NCBI RefSeq assembly: GCF_018139145.2
Contig: NC_059476.1
Location: 10,019,501 to 10,083,500 of the forward strand
Origin: Gymnogyps californianus
Lineage: Eukaryota > Chordata > Aves > Accipitriformes > Cathartidae
DNA length: 64,000 nucleotides
Reading direction: 5' to 3'
Both the position numbers and the translations under genes were made by a program. Shown here one piece after another: positions 51,740-62,000 of this stretch (position 1 is the stretch's first letter; each line of letters starts with the position of its first letter). The notes beneath the pieces were generated by a model, which did not search any database, was not told the origin of the DNA, and was given only the letters and a program-made list of their open reading frames with translations.

Positions 51740-51830
51740 GCTCTAATTTGTAGGATCTAAGTGCCTAGGAACTAGCTGGGACACCACTGTGCTACGTGCT
51801 GAACAAAGGACAGTCCAAACAACATATAAT
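51740..51830 (-). repeat. Possible L3/CR1-like ancient fragment, reverse orientation
   Basis: ACTGTGCTACGTGCTGAAC followed by AAAGGACAGTCCAAACAAC resembles the reverse complement of an ancient amniote L3-type 3' region (ggcactgtacaaacacatagtaagagacagtccctg). Confidence 0.35.
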
Positions 51831-52159
51831 GAAAATAGGTTTTTCCAGGTATAACTTACTCAGAACACTTGTGTAATCACAGTCACACTTAGGATTTGCC
51901 ATGCATAGGTTAGACGTGACAGTGGTGGCAAGGTCTTAGCTGTCCCTACCTGACACAGGGAGGGAAGACGGGGCTCCTGGGGCTTTGTGGATGGTGCTCC
52001 CTGAAGACCCCTGGCAAACCATGCTTGCTTAGAGTAAAATAGTTGGACAATGAAAGCGATTCTTAATGAAGAAGATAATAACTCTTTATGTAATCTTGCC
52101 ATGATGTGAAATGCAAGAATCAAATCAGCCTGCAGTAATTACATTATAACAGACCAGCC

Positions 52160-52400
52160 TTCTGACGAATGCAGAGGATGGGAGTCAGGCAACTGGGACT
52201 CGGCTCCCAGCTCCTCCTCGGCAATGCCAGCCACGGCCCTCCAGCGCCAGTGGTCCCAGAGGAGGGTGGGATGTTCAGCACATCTGCTGTTTCAGCTACC
52301 TCGTTCTCCCTTGAAGTAGAGTTGCTAACACTTTTCTGGTTAAAGGAGAAAGCATACGATTGTAAGCCCCTTCAGTGGGCAAAGCTATAAAAATGCTACG
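52160..52400 (+). repeat. MIR-like relic
   Basis: GAGGATGGGAGTCAGGCAAC then TGGGACTCGGCTCCCAGCTC fits the MIR 5' half (gagtcaggagacctgggttcgaatcccagctc). GATTGTAAGCCCCTTCAGTG near the end resembles the closing words of related elements. Confidence 0.45.
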
Positions 52401-54011
52401 TATAATTAACAAACGTCACCTGGAAATTGAGCAATTACATGAACACTTACTTTTCTTTTTCTTAGATAGCAAAGCATGAGCCAAAAGCCAGAACTACAAC
52501 CTTTTGAAAATACGGGCCAAATTCTGCTTCTGCCTCTGCAATGCAGAGCTTATATCTGCAGCAGAAGTCTGTTGTGTATGACTGACTGTATTTCAGATGA
52601 TAAGTTCTCTCAGTCAGAAATTGTCTTCCTCAGCATTTGTACATGCCAAATGAGAGCTATGGCTGGCTAACTAAAAGTTACAGTAATTCAGTCATTCTTA
52701 ATTAATATGAATGCAGACAGTTTGGGGAAGGGGCTTTCTCTGTGTCCTGTCATTATCATTCCCTAGGTGTCTGCGGCTGCCTCCTGGGGATAAGATACTG
52801 TTCAGATGAAAATTTGGCCTAAGCACAGGTACTGTAAGATTCAGAACTGTCTGAGCATCAGTGCTGGGACTAGAGCCATGGGGAGTCCAGCTGAGTACAA
52901 AAAAATGCTTTTTGCCTGCCTTTAAGGAAGAAATCTGCTAATCAGGGTCAATTTTCTTAACTTGATTTTGGTCCTGCTGAAAGAAATGTCCAGAATAAAA
53001 GGTGAAAATCAGCTGAAATTCTGCCAGGTCTGGTGGGACACACTAAGCCACATATGATTAACGTCAGTGGCACTGCAGACAAAGTGTACAAGAAAGCAGA
53101 AGCATAAATCCCAGAAGGACTGGGGCCGGAGTACAGCGGTGTCTCTGCAGTTGCCTTTAAATAACTGGAAGAGAAGACCAAATAAGAAACATTTGGGCAC
53201 TGAAGTGATTGTGTTACAGAGCAGCAAGGCTGGGTGAACTTTGCCACTGAGCTATAGAACAGGAACAGGAGTGGCAAAGAAGCGTTTTCTGAAAGCAAAG
53301 CTTAGACTTGGGCTGCATGGCATTTAGCAAGTGAGTGTTGCATGGCACTGCTTTCTGAAAATGGACAATTTTTGCTTATCTCTATTGCACACCTGATTTT
53401 TAAATGTATTTTTAGCAACATGGAATGCGTAGCATATTATGAGCAAAGCAAGGGCTAGATTTTTGCCTTCAAAATATTATTTGGAGGTTAAAGCTGAGGT
53501 CATGAGTTCTCTCCACAACCTACTCTAGTTTATGCTCTCACCTAAATAATGTTTTTAAAGACATATGCCTTCATCTGACTCCTCCACTGCTTTAGAGGGG
53601 ATGGTTAGGATATTAATGTTTAATTATCTGAAGCAGTATTATCTTTCCCAAAATAATGAAAATGCAAAGGTTTTATGAGCTCTGAATGGTTTGCAGATTG
53701 ATTTTCTCTAAGATCTCAACGTTGTTTTTAAGGATCTGTAAAAAGGTTTCAAGGGAGCATTTTCTAGAACCCCAAAATTTGCATTTGTGATTTTGAAATT
53801 CCAATTACCTGGAAAGAATAAGGAGAAAAATAACTTGCTCTGAAATAACGCTCCCAGTTAATGCTTGTAAGTAAACTCATGTAGCACATTGTGTTTTCAA
53901 AGTCATCCAAGGTATGAACTGAAGAAATCATCGCTGGGTTTTATAGGTATAAAGCATATAGGTATGTGTATGGTTTGTAGGTATATAAAAGTAAATTAGC
54001 CAAAATAAAGG

Positions 54012-54112
54012 ACCAATCTGATCTAACACCAAAGTTAGCCCTGCCACGAGTAGGGGATTGGACTAGATACGCTCCTGAGGTCCCTTCCAACCCAAGTTAT
54101 TCAAAGATTTTA
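54012..54112 (+). repeat. CR1 LINE 3' end fragment
   Basis: AGGGGATTGGACTAGATACG and CTGAGGTCCCTTCCAACCC are hallmark words of the CR1 3' end in birds, crocodilians and turtles. The copy is short and has lost the terminal short repeat, so it is an old 5'-truncated insertion. Confidence 0.85.
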
Positions 54113-54579
54113 ACTTGCTTTTCTGTTGTTATGTTTAAGAAGTTCCTGCAATAAAGATGCCAGTGCTTACTTTACCTGATCTGCTATAGTAAATGCAACT
54201 GTTTTCCCTTAACAGCTTGTCTGCTAAGGTAGTTTTTTCAATTTATTTTTTATGAAATGAAATAGAATGGCATTTATGTAGTGCTCTGGATTCCAAAAAG
54301 CTGTGTGTTCCACAGAGAAATTGCTGCTCCCAGCAGTGAAACACACTCCAGGTTTTTGATGCCCACCAAATTTTTCACATTGGTTTTTATCCCGTCAGAA
54401 TAAGGAATGAAGTACTGGCAGGCGTTAACTGAAGCTGGACTGTTTATTAACATCACTGGATTTTTACTCTTACATGGCACGTGGGTGCAGAGGCTTTTGA
54501 CGTCGTGTGTAGGGGTTGGTTCTGGAAAACGAGATGCTGTTTACTTAGGGAAGAAGAGACTCTATTAGTCATTACTTGT

Positions 54580-54631
54580 TGTCCGGGTTTCGGCTGGGAC
54601 AGAGTTAACTGTCCCAGCCGAAACCAGGACA
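54580..54631. mobile_element. 52-bp palindromic insertion with TG...CA ends and 5-bp target-site duplication
   Basis: Two 23-base arms (54580-54602 and 54609-54631) match as an inverted repeat at 22 of 23 positions around the 6-base centre AGTTAA. The element begins TGTCC and ends GGACA. The 5-bp word CTTGT lies directly on both sides (54575-54579 and 54632-54636), which marks it as an insertion. The arm sequence resembles, from memory, a terminal motif common in bird LTR elements. It may be a fold-back deletion product of one. It has no coding capacity. Confidence 0.6.
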
Positions 54632-55399
54632 CTTGTACACTGATCTTGCAGAAAGGGGAGGTGTCTTTGTGACCGTCTCTCTAAAAACTGTTGGGGTGAA
54701 GACTTTCTCCTATATGGCAGCTTTTCAGGGCTACGTTCTTGGGTAGCACCGTCAAACGCCTGACATGAGGCGTTCTGACCTTGCCCAGAAAGGTTGTATG
54801 TTTAACTAAGAAGAGAAAAAAACCCTTCCAATTGAAATAATATTTATACACGCACTCTAAATTATCTTACGTGTGAAATTCGGCAGCTTCAGTTCCTGGA
54901 GCTGTTAGCCCCTCCAGCTAACGTCTCGTTTCGTTCCCTTCAATCTGTCTGTCGTCAGCCAGGGTGGGAACATAGCGGCGGTACAAGGGAGAGAGGGAAG
55001 GCGGCCAGAAGGGTCGCGCCGTCACCGCGGGGTGCTCCGGGCTGAGCCACACGCCTCTGGGACACCCCCAGGGGCGGAGATGTCCCAGCCTCCCCGGGCC
55101 GCCGGCTCCGGTGCCTGGCCGCCCTCACCGTGAACCTGTGGGGGAATTTCCTCTGAAGAGGCAGCAAGGGTGAGACCTGGAGCAGAAGCGTGCTCGTCCA
55201 GGTGGCTGACGTGAGCGGCCGTTCGCCCCACCGCCCCTTCAGAACGGCGACGCTGTAAAAGCCAGCCGGCGGCACGCCGCAGAGGGGGTGCTAGCCCGGG
55301 CGGACCCGGGCCTTGGCGCGACGCTGTCCCCCCCCCGCCGGGCTCCCCCCGGCCCCGCCCACTGCGGGCTGGCCACGCCCCGCCCCTGGGCTGGAGCAC

Positions 55400-55519
55400 C
55401 GCCCACCGCCGCCATCTTTGTTGATGTGTCAGCTCGCCGGGACGGTGGCGGCCGGCGGGGCGTACCGCCGCCATGGGGGAGCTGCCGCCTTCCCTGCCGG
55501 CCTCGTAGCGAGCGAGCGG
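55400..55519 (+). other. CCDC186: Probable first exon of the plus-strand gene, candidate CCDC186
   Basis: The exon starts near the YY1-type word at 55408 (start approximate) and ends at a donor GAGCGG|GTGAGG at 55519/55520. It contains one ATG in an ideal context (GCCGCCATGGGG) opening only an 11-codon frame, so it is probably 5' UTR. CCDC186 encodes a coiled-coil protein of dense-core-vesicle maturation at the Golgi. None of its coding sequence was recognised in the remaining 8.5 kb. The symbol rests on synteny alone. Confidence 0.45.
55473..55508 (+). CDS. Upstream ORF of 11 codons with perfect Kozak context
   Basis: ATG at 55473 in GCCGCCATGG opens MGELPPSLPAS and stops at TAG 55506-55508, eleven bases before the splice donor. 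It may restrain translation of the main frame. It is unlikely to make a functional peptide. Confidence 0.45.
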   Translation: MGELPPSLPAS

Positions 55520-55556
55520 GTGAGGGGCCGCGCCGGAAGGCGGGCGGGTGCGTGGG

Positions 55557-55604
<48 letters not shown>
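55557..55604 (+). repeat. (TGCT)12 microsatellite
   Basis: Twelve uninterrupted copies of TGCT begin 37 bp after the proposed exon-1 donor, inside the CpG island. Read as protein it gives an artefactual LLACLLAC repeat in all frames. It is probably polymorphic in length. Confidence 0.97.
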
Positions 55605-56000
55605 GCCGGCGCCCCGCGGGCGCTGCCCGGCTCCCTGAGGGGGCAGCGCGGGGACACCCGCGGCCGAGGGGGCCGGGGCGAGGAGGGAAGGCTCGGCGCC
55701 CCCCGGCGGGCTCGGGGAGGGGGCGGCGGTGCCGGCGGTTCCAGTGAGCCGCTTCGGCGGCCGCCTCCCGCGGCGTGCCGGAGTCAGCGGGCGAGGAGCC
55801 CCGGGGGGGACGTGGCCGCGCCGGCCTCGCGGGGGCGGAGGGAGGGTTCCCCCGGGCGCCCTGACGCCGCGGCGGCCGCTGCGAGGGGATGTGGGTGTGC
55901 AGGTGGGGGCACTTGGCTGGCAGCGGTCGCGCCGGGTCTGTGGGTGAGGCTCAGGTTCCGCAGGGAGGAGAGGGGCGAAGTGACATGAGGTCCGGGGGGA

Positions 56001-59000
56001 TCAAGTCCTGCCTTGGCAGCGCCTTCCGAGTCGGGACCTCCTGAGCGGGTAGCTCTAGCTCCTGTGCTGGCTCGTAGTCTCTTTGTTTCTTGACAGCTTT
56101 CTTCTTCACGTTATTAATTAGGTTGTCCTATTCCGTTGGTTGTGTGTTGATTTCACTATATGGTTAAAGAATTAGATAACAAAACCTGGGAACTGTTATA
56201 CCAGTATGAAGGTTATTTTTTAGAGCTGGCCGCAGTGTTGCGGTAGAGTACGTGTCCTTGTTTTTGCAGATGGTATTTGCAAAAGCTGCTTGCCCTTCTA
56301 GGTTTGAAAGCAGGAAGCTTTACTGCAACTTCAGCGAGACAATTATGATGTAGGCTTGCGGATTTTGGTTCTTGTCCTGGAAAATAGTCTGCACAGGTGA
56401 GTCTGATACATCTATACTTCCAGTGAGACTCTGTGCAAACCAGGAGAAGATCTCTTGCAGAACTGAAATCTGTATGTAAGATTAGAAATACGGTAGTCTG
56501 CCTTTATTGTTGATTTGCTTTATCTTGTAAAACTGCTTTTCAGAAGTTAAATTGTTGCAAGCAGAACACTAAAAAACCACGTGTGACCAGTGTCCCCGTA
56601 TGTTCTGTTGTATAAGGAAGTTGTTGAAACAGCATGAGCCACAGCTGCATTTTTATATTGACAAGGAAATGTAATCACTCTAATTACTGGCTGCTATGAA
56701 TGCTTATGTTGCCATTGACTTTAGGAGGAGATAGTTAAGCTCTAGAAGTATGAGAAACTGAAAGTCTGAAGATGTTTCAAGAGACTGTCAGTTTGAAATG
56801 TCATCCATTTTATGAAAAAAAAAAAGTAAACTTGTTCTGTATTGCCTTTGAGTCCTTCTCTTCTTTTTCTGAAATTCTTCAGTCATTCTTTCTTGCCTTG
56901 GCTTTAAAACAATATTTTCTGTTGTTTTATAAGACTTGATCTGGGCTTGTTGACAGATGTGTGTTAGTATTGTGAGGGTCACTATTTCAAAGTGTTGAGA
57001 AAAGAACTGAAGAACCAAACACAGAATGATTTCTTTGGTCGTAATTAGCAGGGATGTTGCTTGTCACTACCCAAGGCTAATACTGAATTCCTGAAGCTGG
57101 CTTTTTGAAGAGCTATGGAAAAAAGCAAGCACTTTTCTGGATGCAGTAGTGTTATTAGGCAGGACAAATATGTTAAATCAGTAGTCTGCAACTTTTGTTA
57201 ACCTGTGGGCTCCAGTAGTTGGCAATATCCTGTACTTAGTTCTGGGTTTGCTTGTTCTGAAGTTATTTTCCTGTTGCCAAAAACAATATTGGAAAGCCTT
57301 ACAGGTAATTCTTATCTTCAAGTCATAGACCAAGACCCTGCTGCCTCAAATTGAGGCAGGGTGGGAAAAATCTCATCAGGAAAAAATCAGTGTCAGAAGA
57401 GAGGAGAAAAGCAGAGTTGAAGGCATGAGGCTGAAATCCTGAAAGGTTACAGTAGTGCTGTTGCTGGTATTGCATCAGTTGCTGAGTGGTGTAGGCAAGA
57501 CCAGTTGTCTTTACTTAGAAGAGTAAGAGTTGTTCTGTGCTGAAGACACTCTACTAACAGAAGATTACAAGTCTATGCATAAACCCTTAAGTATCCAAGT
57601 CGCATTTGAAGTTCACAGTAAAAGAACCCTGTTGCTAGTATATTGTTTTCACCTGAGACATAGGCTTCCAACCTTGGGACTAGTATGACCAAAAATAACA
57701 CTCTCAAGGTGTACCCCATGACTTGTGTTGTGATGGGAACAAATCCAGTCCCGCTCGTTAAACCTTAACTGGTGAACTTTGTTTTGGAGTTGTGCTGTTA
57801 CTTGACTCCATATGTGGAGTTAATATGACCATAATATTAACCACTTGCATGAGACTGGTAGAAAACCTAGTGATGCCTTGAAGGAATTCATACAATATTG
57901 CTCAGCTCTCTTACTTGTGACATAAGCAAAGAAAAGCAAAGATAAACTTTGAGTAAACCTTGTATTCTAAAGTACTTGACTCATGTTAAAAGAATTGATA
58001 GTAATGCTGAGCTTTGCACCTTGGTACTGTATGCAATCTGTGTTTATATGAAGTCAGATTAAAAAAGAGAAAAATAATTGAAATAAGTATTAAAGTGCTA
58101 AAAGCAAGGAAATCCTGAGAGTACCCACTGTGTATACGCACCATTCCGATCCCCTCCCTTCAAGCATGTGCATCAAAGCAAGTCTTTGTGTGAGCTGAAT
58201 CAGGGAGCTGTGTCAAGTTATGCCCGGGCTGGAGGACTCGGTGTCCCAGTACACAGCCAGCTTTACCACTTGTACTGTGAGTCACAGTTGTCCTGTCTGT
58301 ATTGCAGTCCTCTACCTTTTCTGTGTAGATGGGACCACGTTATGTTACATCTTCCTTCTCAGCAATACTAGGTGATATCCCAATAATATTTTCTCTGAAT
58401 TAGAGCAGTAGCTTGTATTCGGTCTTGGGCAAAAGGGAATTAATACTGGGAGAGCTAGTATAGGTGGGACTTAAGTGTATTTCTTTTGTTGCCTGTATGT
58501 GTGATCTGTAAATACAGGAAGGCCATCAGTGTATGAGACCTCATGGCCACCCTCTGTCTGTTTTGTATGGAATACAGGGAGTGGTGATCAACTTTGCCTC
58601 TCCTTAAACTGTTCTTTTCCTGACTTTTTCTTAGCTGTTGTGATGGTTTTCAGTCCAGTTCATCTCTTTTTGTTGTTTCATCACTTCTAAACTTGGGTGG
58701 CTTGCTGCTCTGATTACCTTTACGTGTGGAGATGTAACCAAATGCATTTCAAATAGTCCTTCTGGCTTCATGTTTGTACACCTCACGCTAGATTATGTAA
58801 AATACCTGGTTTTGTGGACCTTTCTATCCCAGTCCCTTTCGATTTAGTTGAAACCTTTGATTTGTCCGTCTACACAGCTGGTATGCAGTAGAGCTGCTTT
58901 TTGTATCTTGTCATGTAGAACAGAACTTCTTTAGCTGAATCCTCATTTCTTTACAAATTTCAGTTACAAATAGAATTATCTCTAGGATTGGAGTTTCCCT

Positions 59001-62000
59001 CTTTTGCAGTGTTATCTGGTGGCATAATGCTTAGTCTGGGAAAGCCATTTGTGATGGAGGTCTTATGAAAGATATCAAGCCAAATACAGATAAGTTGGGT
59101 ATTTAATTGGAAACAGCAGGAAATTTTGTTTTGCTAGTCAATGTGATGAGCAGTAGACAGCAGCTGAGGATATTTTGCTTTAGAAAAAGAAACAAAAAAC
59201 CTCGCCCAACAAGTGAAGTAGAAAGGTGTGTTCAGTCTGTTCAGATTAGTTTAGGTGAAAGTATTATTAGGATTACACTACACCTAAATGCTAACACAAA
59301 CTAACATTTCTCTTCCATTTTATTTTTAGTCTTACTGTCATGTAAAATTTTTAGCAAGAGTTCTGGTGCAATGACAGGTTGGCGCTGACTTGGAAAAGCA
59401 TTTTAGTTTGCTCAAATAATGATTATTGTCTAATAAAGATGTGAAAAGTTCTTGAAGTGATGCATCTTGGGTTTTACAATGAACAGCACAACTATAAGAA
59501 AAAAACATTGTCATACCCCAAAATCAATCATTTCTTTAGCAGTCTTGTTCGAGTGTCATTGTACATATGATAGCATGTAAGCTGTCCTACAGCTTCATCT
59601 CTTACCTGAGTGTAGTAGGTTGGAAATTAAACCTGAATTGAAATGAAGTGGCAGTTCCTGTGATTCGAACAGTTGTCTGGTTGTTAATGGTTACTTTAAT
59701 GTCTCTGTCTTAGGATAATGTGTTTAAAGATAATAGAAAGTACTTATTATTCTATTGTGATTCATCTAAGATTATGTTTCTAATAGAATATTTCGTCGCA
59801 TGATATTTAAAGGAGAGGAATAGTCCTTTGTGGAACAAACTATTCAGACAAATTATGGTCTTCCTAATAAATTCTATGGCATTTGTGAAGCTTTTTTGCA
59901 TGTCACTTCTTTAAGTCTTTGCTGGTTGCTTCATATGTGTGGGACTCCTCAAGAAAACTCTAAAAATCATTATCATTCTGTTCAGTATTCTTCAGCCAGT
60001 AAATCCTAATTAACTCTTTGAAATAAAGTCCATCTCTAATGTTACACGAGATTATATTGTATCTCATGTTAACACTTGAATTTGCAATTGAAGACTGGCT
60101 AAATCAGATGTACTCTGTCTTTTTGTTGCCCAGGAACCTGCAAGAGGGAAGTAGGTCTGTCACTGAACTGTTCAAATGGTGCTGATGTGCAGTTTTTGCT
60201 TCTGTTCGGGTCTTCTGATGAACATCAGAGCTTCATCGAGAAAAGCCTTTTGACTGTTGAAACTTCAGTCATATGTCACTTCATTTCATAGATGCATGAG
60301 TTGAAACGTAAGGCAATATAAAAAATGTCTCTACCAGAGCCTTTAGTCTATACTGCAATGATTGGGGAAAGAGCCAAAACGTTATTGAAGTATAAATGAT
60401 AAATGTGGTTTTGTTAAAGTTATGTATTTGGTTTTGCTTCATGAGCTTTAGTAGCTGCCTACGTGAAGAGAGGTGCTTCCAAGTTGGGATTCTGCTTGAG
60501 TGTAATGAACCACTTGTAAAAATCAGTCTGTGGATTGGAATTTAATCTTACATATGCTTAACATGACTGAATAGGAGGCAGAGTTGTTTAAATGGTAGAG
60601 TACATGTTGATTATGCATTAGCATGTACACTATAATGTGATACTACTCCTTTTTAAAATCACAGTTATTGTTGAATCACAGTTTCCAAGGGATGAGAGTG
60701 AACCTGCTATCTCAGGATAGATATAGGACACTGCTGATCTTTCTTTATATGAATTTTTGAAAATCGTGTCAGAAAAAAGGCACTTTTTGAAATGTATTGC
60801 TCAGTATTACTGAATTAAAAGTCAGTCCTCAGTTGCTTGTGAAGTAAATGTTAGATTCTGTCCTAGCAAAAAGAGCTGAAGCTTCAGCTCATCTCCAAGT
60901 TGTGTATTTGCTAAAGAAGAGGAGCTTCTAGTGCTCAGTGCTTTTACAGGTCAAGACATGGAACAGTGTAAGACATGGAATGGAAGTTTCATTTGTAGTT
61001 GAGTCCAGGAGAGCAGTGTATGTTGGTAGGTGTGTCTGGGCGTGTTGCTGAGGGTTTTAATTTGTAGTTGGAGGGCTGGAGTAATAGGAAAGTGTATTAC
61101 AATATGACTTGAGGTGTAAGTGTGAATCTTCAAAATAGGTATAAAATGCATGTAATTTCCTCTTGGAAATTCACGTGACTGCATTTTAATTTACTACTGA
61201 GTGATACAGAAAAAAATTCAGTGTTTTCTTTGGCAGCTATAATTCCATGAGGATAATGCTTTTCATCTTTAAAAAAAGTCTGTCTTCGAGATCCCCCAAT
61301 TCTAGATTTAGCTGTTAGTTTGCGTTTTATTTAGTAGCCTTTTTGTGTGTATGTCTTGGTTTTTTAATTATTATTTTTATTATTGGATCAGCTTTGAAAG
61401 GTTGCACAACTAAGTTGATAGTATTTCTGTCTTCAGAGATAAGTCATATCAGTGAACAGACCTCTTGCTGTTTGGAGAGCTATTAGAAAGCTAGAGTAAT
61501 GAAAGTAGAGGAAACAGTTTCTGGTATCTGTTTAGGCCAGCTACGGTTTCAGGTGCTTCAGTGCTCACTTTGCTGTCTGGAGAATTGCAGGTGAACAAAT
61601 AGGGCAGTCATCATGAAAGCATTACATTTCTAACTGGTTTAATTGGGGTATAGAATTTTCTGTTCATCTAGCACCTGGGGTATACAGAGATAAAACCCAC
61701 AACTTTCTAAATATGTAGGCAAGCTGTACCTCCGCTTTCCTAAATTCAGCTTTGTCAAAACTGGAATGATTCATAAGTGTCTGCATCTGGCACCTCCAGT
61801 ATCAAAATGAACCTATTCTTTCCTCACTTGCTCCCACAACATTGGGAGCCACTAGCAAAAAAATCTGTGTAAACCCATAGATCAAATGAGCATTTTTTGG
61901 TTGAAGTGGAGAGGAGGACACAGAGGAGCAGAGATGTTTGTAAAATAAGTTGGAACCTGGTACAGAGAACAGTAACACAGCACCTGGGGTAGACAGCTGG

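Larger units (their letters stand above)
49451..55009. other. Intergenic interval between TDRD1 and the plus-strand gene
   Basis: No exon was recognised. It contains the window's main repeat relics: MIR-like pieces near 50550-50690 and 52160-52400, an L3/CR1-like piece near 51740-51830, a CR1 3' fragment near 54012-54112 and the palindromic element at 54580-54631. Confidence 0.6.
55010..56000 (+). promoter_or_regulatory. CpG island promoter of the plus-strand gene (probably CCDC186)
   Basis: This is the largest CpG island in the window. It holds GC boxes and a YY1-type word GCCGCCATCTTT at 55408-55419, typical just inside a transcription start. Gene identity is inferred from mammalian gene order, where CCDC186 is transcribed away from TDRD1. 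Confidence 0.65.

Noticed and set aside
55022..55988. Several overlapping long frames on both strands with LLAC or KQAS repeats
   Set aside because: Produced by the GC-rich promoter and the (TGCT)12 microsatellite rather than by coding selection.
59107..59304. 65-codon plus-strand frame as a CCDC186 coding exon
   Set aside because: No coiled-coil heptads or match to the remembered CCDC186 N-terminus, and no clear acceptor or donor.
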